Source: Flavobacterium sharifuzzamanii
Lineage (GTDB): Bacteria; Bacteroidota; Bacteroidia; Flavobacteriales; Flavobacteriaceae
Direction of reading: 5' to 3'
Assembly: GCF_003254585.1 (NCBI RefSeq)
Contig: NZ_QJGZ01000038.1
Span: 186,001 to 250,000, forward strand
DNA length: 64,000 bases
This document shows positions 26,934-34,926 of this stretch, in pieces (within the stretch, counting starts at the first letter, position 1; the number at the start of each line of letters is the position of its first letter). A model generated the notes under the pieces. It made no database searches, was not told where the DNA came from, and saw nothing but the letters and a program-made list of their open reading frames with translations. The position numbers were made by a program, and so were the translations under genes.

Positions 26934-29042
26934 TTATCCAACTGTAATTTTTACCGTTATAGAGCCAATGTTATCTGCAAAACCAACTCCGTAGATACCA
27001 TTTAAATCATCATTAATGCATAGTTGTAATTCGCCTTGAAGGTTAGCGGGTACCGTAGTTCCCATACCGATAAAGAATACAGAGTTGCCTATTTTTCCTA
27101 TAAGTGAACCTTCATTTTGTCCCGGCATCGTGTAGCCTGTCTTAGCAGCAATAAAGTATGGATTTCCCGAAGCATTATACAATTGTCCGCCATTGTCATT
27201 TGGATTTGCTGTCCAAAGACCACTTTGATAAGCAACATTTACAGAAGTTCCTGACTGTACAATAACGCCAGTATTTTGCCATTTAACATTAGCTTGTATA
27301 GTTGTAGGTGATACAACAAGCAATCCAGGCATTGCAGGTTTTTGCTGTTGTCCAGGATTAGTGATGAACACTCCATGAGGACCGGCAGCGGCATTTGAAC
27401 CGACACTAACGCTAATGAACAAAGCAGTATAAGTACCAGGCATACTGTTTCCTGGTACAGCATAAGTTATATCGTTTTGAACAGAATTTACAACAGCTGT
27501 AATGTTAGGATCATCAAAAGTTACAGACGGATAAGTACTAGGATCGCCTGGACTTGCAGTGCACGTATCGCAAATCAATACCATATTGGCTCCGTTTGTC
27601 GAATTAAATATCGTTGGCGGAATAAAGGTACTGTTGCTTAAAAGAGAAATTGGATGATTAACAGGATTAGGAACGCTGGTTTTGTACATGGCATTAAAGT
27701 AATCCTGATAGAAAAGCTGTAAGGGCTGAGCAAAAGTAACGCTAGGAGTGCCCACAGCATCATAACCTTTAGGAGTTGTTGGACTATCGTAACTACTGGC
27801 AACAATTTGCATTTTAAAAGTTGATGCTACTTGAGATGCCCAATCAATCTTTTTATTGCTTATCGTTATATCGCTGATAGTATAGTTTTTGTCTGCAGGA
27901 ACTTCAAACACAGCATGCAATATAAAATTACCCGGCATCGGATTACCATATTGATCATTCAAGGTTTCAGATCCTCGTGCAATTTTCCAGAATGTAGCAG
28001 CATTTGTGCCATCAGGAGTTTCATAATGAGTAAAATCAGGCATTTGAATATAAAGTCCTGGCGGATCTGCTAGAGTAGCTACCTGTGGGCCTAAAGTTGG
28101 AATTAGTACATTACCAGTAACAAGATTGTTTACAGTACCACCAATATTAGGGTCACTATTTCGGTTTTTCTGTCCATATTGGGCATCGCACAATAAGTTG
28201 TTATATAACCTTGAAGGCCATATAGTGTTTCCTGTTGTTCCTGAAGGATTATTGCGCTGTACTGTTGCCGCAGTAGCCAGTCCTATTTCTGTCTGTAAAG
28301 TGTTAGGCGTGCTGGTTAAATGTATTGCACCTCCCAAATTGGCATTTGATACAGGTCCAGAGTTCCATTTATTCAACGGATTGTAGATTGGTCCTCCTGT
28401 AGCAGGGTTTACAGCGCCCGGTAAACTTAAATCTTCTAAAGTGATTTGAGGTTTATTTAATATAGATTGATAAAGCGATAGCACTTTGTTCGGGTCAATA
28501 ATCCAAAGGCTGTTCCAATATTCTGGATTTTCACAAGTAAAATCAATGCGTGTAATTTTATTTTGAGCATTTCGAGTTACTGCCCATTCGCAGTATTCAT
28601 CTTGCCAACCTCTTGGACCATACGGAAAATAAGGAATAGTTTCAGTAGGAGTGCCGCATGGATTATTATTAATTAGCGATATCATATTACCAGTATCTGC
28701 CATTTGGTTTAATTGATCTTGCGAGGCAGCAGGAAAATTAAAAGCCAATCTTCCCGGAAACGCAGACCATGTAACATTATTTACAACACTTTTAGGATTG
28801 TTTTTTACTGGATTGTAATAATTTGTGACTGCTGGAGTATTAGTAGAATTCCACGGATTGCTTAACATACCCTGTTGTGTAAATTCATCCAGATTCGCAC
28901 TCCACAGTTGATTCATTGCAGTTTGCTTCGAAGGATCAGATTGAAAATCCTGAATACCAGCTGGTGTTCTAAATTGAAAATTGCTGTTTGCGTCACTGAT
29001 TACAGCAACGTCCTCTTGCTCGTTTAAATTTTTTGATTCCAT
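26934..29042 (-). CDS. Large protein with C-terminal LecA-like domain, uncharacterised
   Basis: A 702-residue protein without a visible signal peptide. The last 95 or so residues resemble the PA-I (LecA) galactose-binding lectin: GSLIGKIGNSVFFIG, VPANLQGELQLCINDD, YGVGFADNIGSITVKI. Upstream of it is an Ig-like segment (VTFDDPNITAVVNSVQND), and the N-terminal half holds conserved-looking DEYCEWAVTRNA and FTCENPEYWNSLWI strings with cysteines. I cannot assign the N-terminal part. The gene precedes the cytochrome-like gene on the same strand, so the two may act together, with unknown chemistry. Confidence 0.65.
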   Translation of the reverse strand: MESKNLNEQEDVAVISDANSNFQFRTPAGIQDFQSDPSKQTAMNQLWSANLDEFTQQGMLSNPWNSTNTPAVTNYYNPVKNNPKSVVNNVTWSAFPGRLAFNFPAASQDQLNQMADTGNMISLINNNPCGTPTETIPYFPYGPRGWQDEYCEWAVTRNAQNKITRIDFTCENPEYWNSLWIIDPNKVLSLYQSILNKPQITLEDLSLPGAVNPATGGPIYNPLNKWNSGPVSNANLGGAIHLTSTPNTLQTEIGLATAATVQRNNPSGTTGNTIWPSRLYNNLLCDAQYGQKNRNSDPNIGGTVNNLVTGNVLIPTLGPQVATLADPPGLYIQMPDFTHYETPDGTNAATFWKIARGSETLNDQYGNPMPGNFILHAVFEVPADKNYTISDITISNKKIDWASQVASTFKMQIVASSYDSPTTPKGYDAVGTPSVTFAQPLQLFYQDYFNAMYKTSVPNPVNHPISLLSNSTFIPPTIFNSTNGANMVLICDTCTASPGDPSTYPSVTFDDPNITAVVNSVQNDITYAVPGNSMPGTYTALFISVSVGSNAAAGPHGVFITNPGQQQKPAMPGLLVVSPTTIQANVKWQNTGVIVQSGTSVNVAYQSGLWTANPNDNGGQLYNASGNPYFIAAKTGYTMPGQNEGSLIGKIGNSVFFIGMGTTVPANLQGELQLCINDDLNGIYGVGFADNIGSITVKITVG

Positions 29043-29499
29043 AATATTAGTTTATTTAAATGTTAGTCTTATTTGTATGGTTCTAAGAAGCCAATCCTAT
29101 TTCATAAAAAGGACTTAGGATTCTATTTTTAAGGCTTGAATTGGGAAGTTGTATGGTGTACAGAAAGTGTTGTACAATAGTGGGGCTGATAAGGCTTATT
29201 TTTCTGTAGTAAAATTAGAAACAGATAATGTAAGAATTTAGCGTAAAAATACCTGTTTTAATGTATTTAAAGTTAAATATTTGTAAAGAAAGGATGATAA
29301 TTCTTTTTTAGAGGGTTGAAATAAATACAATCTGATAATAAAGGAGCTATTGTAAATTATTCCATTTGCAAACGCATTGTTCTAATCAAGAATGAGAATA
29401 CTGATAGTTTTATATCGTATACAAAGCTGTTTGCGGACATAATAATTTACCTTCGAGACATTCGATAACTATATTTTACAGTATTATCGATTTTATTAT
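29043..29499. other. Intergenic region before small ORF and eptA
   Basis: A 457-base AT-rich gap between the divergent lectin-domain gene and the small membrane ORF. I see no convincing terminator, RNA or coding sequence. Confidence 0.5.
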
Positions 29500-29658
29500 A
29501 TGGATTTATTATGGGCATGGATTAACAGCAAAGAATATTATCCTATTTTTATGCTGTTGTTTTTGGGATGTTGCATTTTGTTGATCTGCAGGATGTTTTC
29601 TGAGAATATAGTGTTTCTTTATTACGTTTTAATTGCATGGCTGTATCATTGTTTTTAA
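29500..29658 (+). CDS. Small predicted membrane protein, 52 residues
   Basis: An ATG at 29500 opens a 52-residue frame ending at TAA 29658. It encodes MDLLWAWINSKEYYPIFMLL, a cysteine-rich hydrophobic stretch (FLGCCILLICRM) and a second hydrophobic helix (NIVFLYYVLIAWLYHCF), so two membrane segments are likely. It ends 12 bases before the eptA start on the same strand. It could be a real small partner or a chance frame. I recognise no family. Confidence 0.4.
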   Translation: MDLLWAWINSKEYYPIFMLLFLGCCILLICRMFSENIVFLYYVLIAWLYHCF

Positions 29659-29670
29659 TCATTTATATCT

Positions 29671-31191
29671 ATGTTAAAAAATAACCTGCGACTTACTCAT
29701 TTTGTTTTACTGATGAGTTTTTTGAATTTTTTATTCTTTCACTTGCCATTCTATAGCTATGTTTTTGATAATGTTGATTACAGAAGTTTTAATGGAGTGA
29801 TTTTGATTATCAGCTTAATAATACTAATGCTGGTTTTGAATGCTTTTGTTTTTTATTTGTTTTTTTCTCTTTCTCGTAATCTTGGAAAATTTTTACTGAC
29901 GATTTTCTTTTTGATTAATTCTACTGCGCTTTATTTTATTAATACTTACAGTGTTATAATAGACGAAAGCATGATTGGCAATATCCTGAATACCAATTAT
30001 GAAGAATCTCGCAGTTTTTTCTCAGTTAAATTGGTTCTTTACATTATTTTTCTGGGTGTTATTCCTGCAATCTTCATTATAAAAGCACAAATTGTAAAAG
30101 ATTCATTGCGAAAATTTTTAAGTCTTTCCTCACTTACCTTACTATTTATTGCTGTTTTAGTTTTCGCAAACGCAAGCAATTGGCTTTGGATTGACAAAAA
30201 CTCCAAGAAATTAGGCGGACTTGCAATGCCATGGTCTTATTCGGTAAACATTTCGCTTTTTTACATTCACAAACACAAAAAGAATGAAAAAGAAATTTTA
30301 CTCCCAAAAGCTACTATAAAAGATAATCAGAAATCGGTTGTTGTTTTGGTTATTGGTGAATCGGCGAGAAGACAGAATTTTTCTCTTTATGGTTACAATA
30401 AGAATACTAATCCGCTTTTGTCTGCAGAAAAGAACCTGTTTCATTTTGAAGCTTCGTCATGTGCAACCTATACAACAGCAGGTGTTAAGTGTATTTTAGA
30501 ACATGCCAATTCTGATGATTTGTATGAGATTCTTCCAAATTATCTTTACAGGAATAATGTAGAAGTGATTTGGAGGACAACAAACTGGGGAGAGCCTCCT
30601 GTTCATATAAAAAACTATCAAAATAAGGAATATTTGATGAAGGACTGCCAAGGAGAAGGATGCAATTATGATGAAATTTTGCTTACAGGACTGAAAGAAC
30701 AGATATTACATAGTAAAAAGAATAAAGTATTAATTGTATTACATACAAGTACAAGTCATGGCCCTTTGTACAGCAAGAAATATCCATCTAGATTTGAGTC
30801 TTTTAAACCTGTTTGTAACAGTGTCGAATTGGGTAAATGTTCCCAGCAGGAATTGATGAATGCCTATGATAATACGATCGTTTATACCGATTATATTCTT
30901 TCTAAAATTATTGATGATTTAAAAGAATTAAAGGAATATAAAAGCACTATGATTTTTGTTTCCGATCATGGAGAATCTTTAGGAGAAAAGAACTTGTATA
31001 TGCATGGCGTGCCTTTAAGTATTGCTCCTAAAGAACAATATGAAATTCCTTTTATAGTTTGGGTATCAGATAATTCAAAACAGCTTAAAGCAAATGAAAC
31101 AGTATCACAAAATCATGTGTTTCATAGTGTTTTAAATTTTCTAAATATAGAAAGTCCTGTTTATAATGAAGAACTGAATATTTTTAAATAA
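29671..31191 (+). CDS. eptA: Lipid A phosphoethanolamine transferase (EptA-like)
   Basis: A 506-residue inner-membrane enzyme with about five N-terminal helices and a periplasmic sulfatase-fold domain. It transfers phosphoethanolamine from phosphatidylethanolamine to lipid A, which lowers surface charge and raises polymyxin resistance. Hallmarks are DESMIGNILNTNYEE in the membrane part, VLVIGESARRQNFSLYGYN (metal-binding Glu), SSCATYTTAGVKCIL (the catalytic Thr region), and VFVSDHGESLGE (metal-binding Asp-His), with the cysteines of the soluble domain. The exact substrate, lipid A or other envelope sugar, cannot be told. Confidence 0.88.
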   Translation: MLKNNLRLTHFVLLMSFLNFLFFHLPFYSYVFDNVDYRSFNGVILIISLIILMLVLNAFVFYLFFSLSRNLGKFLLTIFFLINSTALYFINTYSVIIDESMIGNILNTNYEESRSFFSVKLVLYIIFLGVIPAIFIIKAQIVKDSLRKFLSLSSLTLLFIAVLVFANASNWLWIDKNSKKLGGLAMPWSYSVNISLFYIHKHKKNEKEILLPKATIKDNQKSVVVLVIGESARRQNFSLYGYNKNTNPLLSAEKNLFHFEASSCATYTTAGVKCILEHANSDDLYEILPNYLYRNNVEVIWRTTNWGEPPVHIKNYQNKEYLMKDCQGEGCNYDEILLTGLKEQILHSKKNKVLIVLHTSTSHGPLYSKKYPSRFESFKPVCNSVELGKCSQQELMNAYDNTIVYTDYILSKIIDDLKELKEYKSTMIFVSDHGESLGEKNLYMHGVPLSIAPKEQYEIPFIVWVSDNSKQLKANETVSQNHVFHSVLNFLNIESPVYNEELNIFK

Positions 31192-31264
31192 TTGCGAATG
31201 AAAAAAAAGCTTCCCGAAGTGAAAAGAAAGCTTTTGCTAAGAGGATCTTGAATTTTGAATAAAA

Positions 31265-31294
31265 AAAATCCCATTTCGCTAGAAATGGGATTTT
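31265..31294. terminator. Terminator between eptA and tRNA-Arg
   Basis: A perfect 13-base stem AAAATCCCATTTC / GAAATGGGATTTT with loop GCTA, A-rich before and T-rich after. It lies at the 3' side of both the rightward eptA gene and the leftward tRNA and can terminate both. Confidence 0.85.
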
Positions 31295-31302
31295 AATTTT
31301 AG

Positions 31303-31376
31303 TGACCTCGACAGGATTCAAACCTGTAACCTTCTGAGCCGTAATCAGATGCGCTATTCAGTTGCGCCACGAGGCC
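31303..31376 (-). tRNA. tRNA-Arg (anticodon ACG)
   Basis: A 74-base tRNA on the minus strand. The acceptor stem GGCCTCG / CGAGGTC has one G-U pair and discriminator A. The D-arm GCGC..GCGC, the anticodon arm TCTGA-TTACGGC-TCAGA with anticodon ACG, and the T-arm ACAGG-TTTGAAT-CCTGT are all present. CCA is not encoded. Confidence 0.95.
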
Positions 31377-31378
31377 TT

Positions 31379-31412
31379 TTTGTTATCAATTAGCTATTTT
31401 TTTGTAGCTTTG
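31379..31412 (+). promoter_or_regulatory. Putative apt promoter
   Basis: TTTG at 31379-31382 and TAGCTTTG at 31405-31412 match the Bacteroidota -33 (TTTG) and -7 (TANNTTTG) elements; the 22-base spacer is a little long. A transcript would start about 70 bases before the apt ATG. Confidence 0.35.
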
Positions 31413-31432
31413 TTGATTGCTTATTGCGGGTG

Positions 31433-31462
31433 CAAAGATAGACATAAATGTGAGATAAACAA
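31433..31462 (-). promoter_or_regulatory. Putative tRNA-Arg promoter
   Basis: On the minus strand TTG (31462-31460), a 19-base spacer and TATCTTTG (31440-31433) fit the Bacteroidota promoter pattern. They lie about 57 bases before the first tRNA base. Confidence 0.45.
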
Positions 31463-31490
31463 GGGAAAAATAACATAAAATTAAAAAAAA

Positions 31491-32003
31491 ATGCAGTTTG
31501 AAAATTATATACGTGATATTCAGGGATTTCCAAAAGAAGGAATTTTATTTAAAGATATCACACCTTTACTAATTAACCCAGAAGCGCGAACAAATTGTCT
31601 CAAAATTTTACTAGATTCTTTAAAAGGCCAGAAAATTGATAAGGTTGTTGGAGCAGAAAGTCGCGGTTTTTTCTTCGGAATGTTGCTTGCTCAAGAATTA
31701 AATGCTGGATTTGTTCCTGTTCGTAAACCAAAAAAGCTTCCGTTTGATACGATTTCTGCTTCCTACGAGTTAGAATACGGAACGGATAGCTTGGAAATGC
31801 ATACAGATGCCATCAAAAAAGGAGATCGTGTTTTAATCCATGACGATGTATTGGCTACGGGAGGAACGGCTAAAGCAGTTTGCGAATTGGTAGAAAAACT
31901 AGGTGGCGAAATCGTGCAATGCAATTTCCTGATGGAACTGACTTTTCTTAACGGAAGAGAAAAAATTGCGCCATATCCTGTTTTTGCAGCTTTAACGTAT
32001 TAA
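31491..32003 (+). CDS. apt: Adenine phosphoribosyltransferase
   Basis: A 170-residue purine-salvage enzyme that makes AMP from adenine and PRPP. Text such as YIRDIQGFPKEGILFKDITP, VVGAESRGFFFG, PVRKPKKLPFDTISASYELEYG and the PRPP-binding VLIHDDVLATGGTA are diagnostic. The length is normal. Its stop overlaps the stop of the convergent response regulator by 4 bases, so no terminator separates them. Confidence 0.97.
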   Translation: MQFENYIRDIQGFPKEGILFKDITPLLINPEARTNCLKILLDSLKGQKIDKVVGAESRGFFFGMLLAQELNAGFVPVRKPKKLPFDTISASYELEYGTDSLEMHTDAIKKGDRVLIHDDVLATGGTAKAVCELVEKLGGEIVQCNFLMELTFLNGREKIAPYPVFAALTY

Positions 32004-32650
32004 ACAAAAACAATTTTATGCTTAATGGCATAAAGTACCAGTCCGATTCGGGTTTTTATTTCCAGTTTATCAAAAAGTGATTCTCTATATCCGTCGATGG
32101 TTTTAGGGCTCAAACACATTTCTGATGCGATTTCTTTATACGTCATTTCAGTGCAGGCATGTTTGATAAAAACAATCTCTTTTTCTTTTAGAGAGATCTT
32201 TTTGTTATCGCTGTTAACTTTATTAATCAGCATTCCAGAAACAAGTTCGGTAAAATAAAAGCCCTTTTCGATGACGCATTCAATTGCTTCTTTGAATATC
32301 TCAGGCGAAGTGTCTTTCAGTAGATAGCCTTTTGCTCCATTTGTAATCATTTTAATTATAATTTCTTCGTCGTCATTAACAGATAAGGCAATTACTTTTA
32401 GATCAGGTCTATTGTCTTTGAGCCATTGCATAGTGCTTAATCCATCAAGAACAGGCATATTGACATCTAGTAAAATAAGATCGATTTCAGTAGGATTAGT
32501 TTCTTCCAGATAGTCTATAAAGACTTTTCCGTTTTCAAAACGTTCTACAACTTCATAATCGCCAAAACTTTTAATCAACAGTTCAAGAGACTGGGAAAAA
32601 AGTAAATGATCGTCTACAATTATTATTTTTCTTTTAGAGTTAGTCTTCAT
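32000..32650 (-). CDS. NarL/FixJ-family response regulator
   Basis: A 216-residue regulator. The receiver domain has the acidic pair (IIVDDHLLFSQ), phosphoacceptor Asp62 in LILLDVNMPVLDG, and the switch Lys in GAKGYLLKD. The C-terminal LuxR-type HTH is LKEKEIVFIKHACTEMTYKEIA...SPKTIDGYRESLFDKL. Its start overlaps the histidine kinase end by 11 bases. It is the final gene of a four-gene operon beginning at 34474. A dyad upstream of that operon is repeated before the eCIS operon, making this regulator a candidate for both. Confidence 0.94.
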   Translation of the reverse strand: MKTNSKRKIIIVDDHLLFSQSLELLIKSFGDYEVVERFENGKVFIDYLEETNPTEIDLILLDVNMPVLDGLSTMQWLKDNRPDLKVIALSVNDDEEIIIKMITNGAKGYLLKDTSPEIFKEAIECVIEKGFYFTELVSGMLINKVNSDNKKISLKEKEIVFIKHACTEMTYKEIASEMCLSPKTIDGYRESLFDKLEIKTRIGLVLYAIKHKIVFV

Positions 32651-33422
32651 GGTTTAGGGGTAAAGGATATTCGATGGTTACACTGGTTCCGGTGCTGTCT
32701 GAGTTTAGAATTAATTCGGCGCCAATAAGTTTGGCTCTTAATTTCATATTGTTTAATCCGATTCCTGAATTTGACTTTTCGAGGTCATATCCAATTCCGA
32801 AGTCTTTTAGTTTCAACGTAAAAAGAGAATCAGTAGTTTCGATATGAACATCAAATAAATCGCTTCTAGAGTGTTTTAAACTGTTGTGGAGAGCTTCTTG
32901 GAAAATTCTATAAATAATGAGTTCATGCTCTTTGTTTATTGTGGGAACTGCTCCAATTTGGCTAAAATTGAATTTAATTTTTTTGAGTTTTTTAATCCGC
33001 TCCAAATCCTGCTGAATAGCTTCGAGAAAGTTATTTTGAAGTAGATTGTCTTTGTTTATAATTCTCGAAAGAATTCGTAATTCGTCTAAAGATTTTGCGA
33101 GGAGAGTTTTTAAATCTTTAAGTTCGTTCATTTGGACATCCTTGCTGCTAATACAGATATTAAGCTGCATAATAGCAACCGAAATAATCTGTCCAATATT
33201 ATCGTGTAATTCTTTGCTGATTTCGCATAAAGTCTGATCCTTTATCTCAATCCTTGTTTTGACCAATTCGGATTGGAAATATAAATCAGCTTCCATTTTT
33301 TCTACTAAAAACTTATTCTTTTTCTTTAAAAAATAGAAGAAAATAACGAGCAAAATAACGATCAGGGTAAAGAAAACAATACCCAGGGAAATAACTAATA
33401 GTTGTATTTCTTTTCGCTCCAT
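32640..33422 (-). CDS. Short sensor histidine kinase (NarX/LiaS type)
   Basis: A 260-residue kinase with one membrane helix near the N-terminus (residues 8-32) and no periplasmic sensor. A HisKA_3 dimerisation segment holds the phosphoacceptor His73 (ISKELHDNIGQII), followed by the HATPase domain (RIFQEALHNSLKHS N-box, DFGIGYD and GIGLNNMKLRAKLIG). It must sense through its membrane helix or through a partner. The seven-helix protein encoded just upstream, whose gene overlaps this start by 28 bases, is a good candidate. Confidence 0.92.
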   Translation of the reverse strand: MERKEIQLLVISLGIVFFTLIVILLVIFFYFLKKKNKFLVEKMEADLYFQSELVKTRIEIKDQTLCEISKELHDNIGQIISVAIMQLNICISSKDVQMNELKDLKTLLAKSLDELRILSRIINKDNLLQNNFLEAIQQDLERIKKLKKIKFNFSQIGAVPTINKEHELIIYRIFQEALHNSLKHSRSDLFDVHIETTDSLFTLKLKDFGIGYDLEKSNSGIGLNNMKLRAKLIGAELILNSDSTGTSVTIEYPLPLNHED

Positions 33423-34042
33423 ATAAATCCGATTATAAAACAGCTATGCGCCAGAAAATTTAAAATAAAGACGACTAAACTAAAAATAGAATCATCTTGT
33501 TTTATTAAAAACCAATTGATAGCCAGCATAAAAGGTGTAAACGGAACATGAAAAACCAGTATGCCGAGAATGTACCAGAAAAAAACCGATTTTTTAAAAT
33601 TCAATATTTTTTCTGAGTTGAATATCTCGATCAGGTATAGGCAGGATAATATTAAAATTAATAATACACCAATTGCAAAACTATAGGTAAAAGAACGGTT
33701 AATGTCTTCTTTGAAATATAAAATATTTAAGAAAAAGGAAACAATAAACAGAATTAAAAAAAGTACAGCCGAAATTCTGTGATCTTTTTTAGTAAGTAGG
33801 GCTCTTAAAAGTAAAATATAGGCAGAGAGGCTGGCAAACATGTAGAAATTATAGACGTGAAAATTCAGCAAACCCGTCCATTGGGTAAAATAATAGCCTA
33901 CAATTTCTATTACAACAGAAAACCAGATTAAAAGTACTAAAAATTTAGCTTTATTGCTAGGAAGTTTTGGCATTGCAAACAAACCAATAATTCCTGACAA
34001 TAAAGCCAAATAAATGATATAAGATCTTAAAAATTCGAACAT
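33395..34042 (-). CDS. Seven-helix membrane protein of the two-component operon
   Basis: A 215-residue protein with seven hydrophobic helices and almost no soluble part. I recognise no transporter or enzyme motif. A conserved-looking HVYNFYMFASLSAYILL is in helix three. Its end overlaps the histidine kinase start by 28 bases, pointing to coupled translation. It may be the sensory unit for the kinase, which lacks its own sensor domain; this is inference from gene order and topology. Confidence 0.7.
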   Translation of the reverse strand: MFEFLRSYIIYLALLSGIIGLFAMPKLPSNKAKFLVLLIWFSVVIEIVGYYFTQWTGLLNFHVYNFYMFASLSAYILLLRALLTKKDHRISAVLFLILFIVSFFLNILYFKEDINRSFTYSFAIGVLLILILSCLYLIEIFNSEKILNFKKSVFFWYILGILVFHVPFTPFMLAINWFLIKQDDSIFSLVVFILNFLAHSCFIIGFIWSEKKYNY

Positions 34043-34048
34043 ATTTTT

Positions 34049-34474
34049 TTAGTAAATTAGGCTTGGTGGTCTTCCAATGTTTCCGTAATTCATTGGTTCA
34101 ATGTCTTGTAGGTCTGAAGAGGCTTCTTGCATTAAAGCCATGCGCTGGACTTGCGTGTTATTTTCTGCCTTTTTGCCTGTTGGAACCAGAAATAAAGTAG
34201 TCATTCCTGCTTTCTCTCCATGTTTTTCATCCTCAGGATAAACTCCAAAATAAAAACGGATTCCATCAACATTGTAACCGTCTTTTGCGCCATTAGTTTT
34301 TATATAATGAATGTAGTTTTCTAATTCTTCTAGAGAATACCAAATGGCATTAGCATCTTCTTTTTCCTCTATCCCAGCTCTAAGAGAAGCTCTTTTATTA
34401 TTGTAATTTGCATTTAATTGTTTGGCAAATTCTTTAGTAATCAATTGACTAGGTTTTGCAGGTGGATTTTTCAT
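34049..34474 (-). CDS. Conserved hypothetical protein, first gene of two-component operon
   Basis: A 141-residue soluble protein with no signal peptide. Distinct text is AIWYSLEELENYIHYIKTNG, VDGIRFYFGVYPEDEKHGEKAG and MTTLFLVPTG, a pattern seen in small Flavobacteria proteins of unknown function. The C-terminus is proline-rich (NIGRPPSLIY). It is the first gene of the operon that continues with the seven-helix protein, kinase and regulator, with 6 bases to the next gene. Its role is unknown. Confidence 0.7.
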   Translation of the reverse strand: MKNPPAKPSQLITKEFAKQLNANYNNKRASLRAGIEEKEDANAIWYSLEELENYIHYIKTNGAKDGYNVDGIRFYFGVYPEDEKHGEKAGMTTLFLVPTGKKAENNTQVQRMALMQEASSDLQDIEPMNYGNIGRPPSLIY

Positions 34475-34926
34475 AGTTTTTTATTGTTAATTGGTTTAAA
34501 TGTTTAGTTAACAGTTTTTTGAGTTTGTTTACAGGACAAAATTATCTGAATCAGAAAATTTCGACAAGGGGAAATATACCCTTTTTTGCTTAGTAAAATT
34601 ATCTAAAAAATCGGGTTAAAGTACTGTTGTGTAGTATTTTATAAAAATTTAATTTTACATTGCCAGTTTTGAGATAAAAAAACAGACATTCAAAAGGTAG
34701 TTTCTTAAATAATTATTTTTCTGAGATTATATCACGGCCAATATCATTTCTAAGTTTAGTTAGATTGTTTTGCAATCAATATCTAAATTCCCGACCCTTA
34801 TATTGTTCAGTTTTATTGTAAGAAGCACGATGAACAATAATATTCTGATTTCTACAAAGTCAATTGTTTTGACAAAGTGATGTTCTTGATTTCTTCAAAC
34901 ATCAAGTAAAACCAAAAATAAAAATA
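34475..34926. other. Divergent intergenic region with dyads
   Basis: A 452-base gap between the leftward two-component operon and the rightward muramidase. It holds the AAGGGG...CCCTTTTTT site at 34566-34587 and, nearer the muramidase, a TATTGTTCA / TGAACAATA inverted repeat with 21 bases between its arms (34801-34839). No gene is seen. Confidence 0.55.
34566..34587 (-). promoter_or_regulatory. Dyad site upstream of the two-component operon
   Basis: On the plus strand AAGGGG, AAATATA, CCC, TTTTTT. It matches the eCIS upstream site (7612-7633) at 18 of 22 positions, the differences being confined to the central four bases. It begins 92 bases before the ATG of the first operon gene. It lies between divergent genes and so is not a terminator. 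Autoregulation by the operon's response regulator is the simplest inference. Confidence 0.45.
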
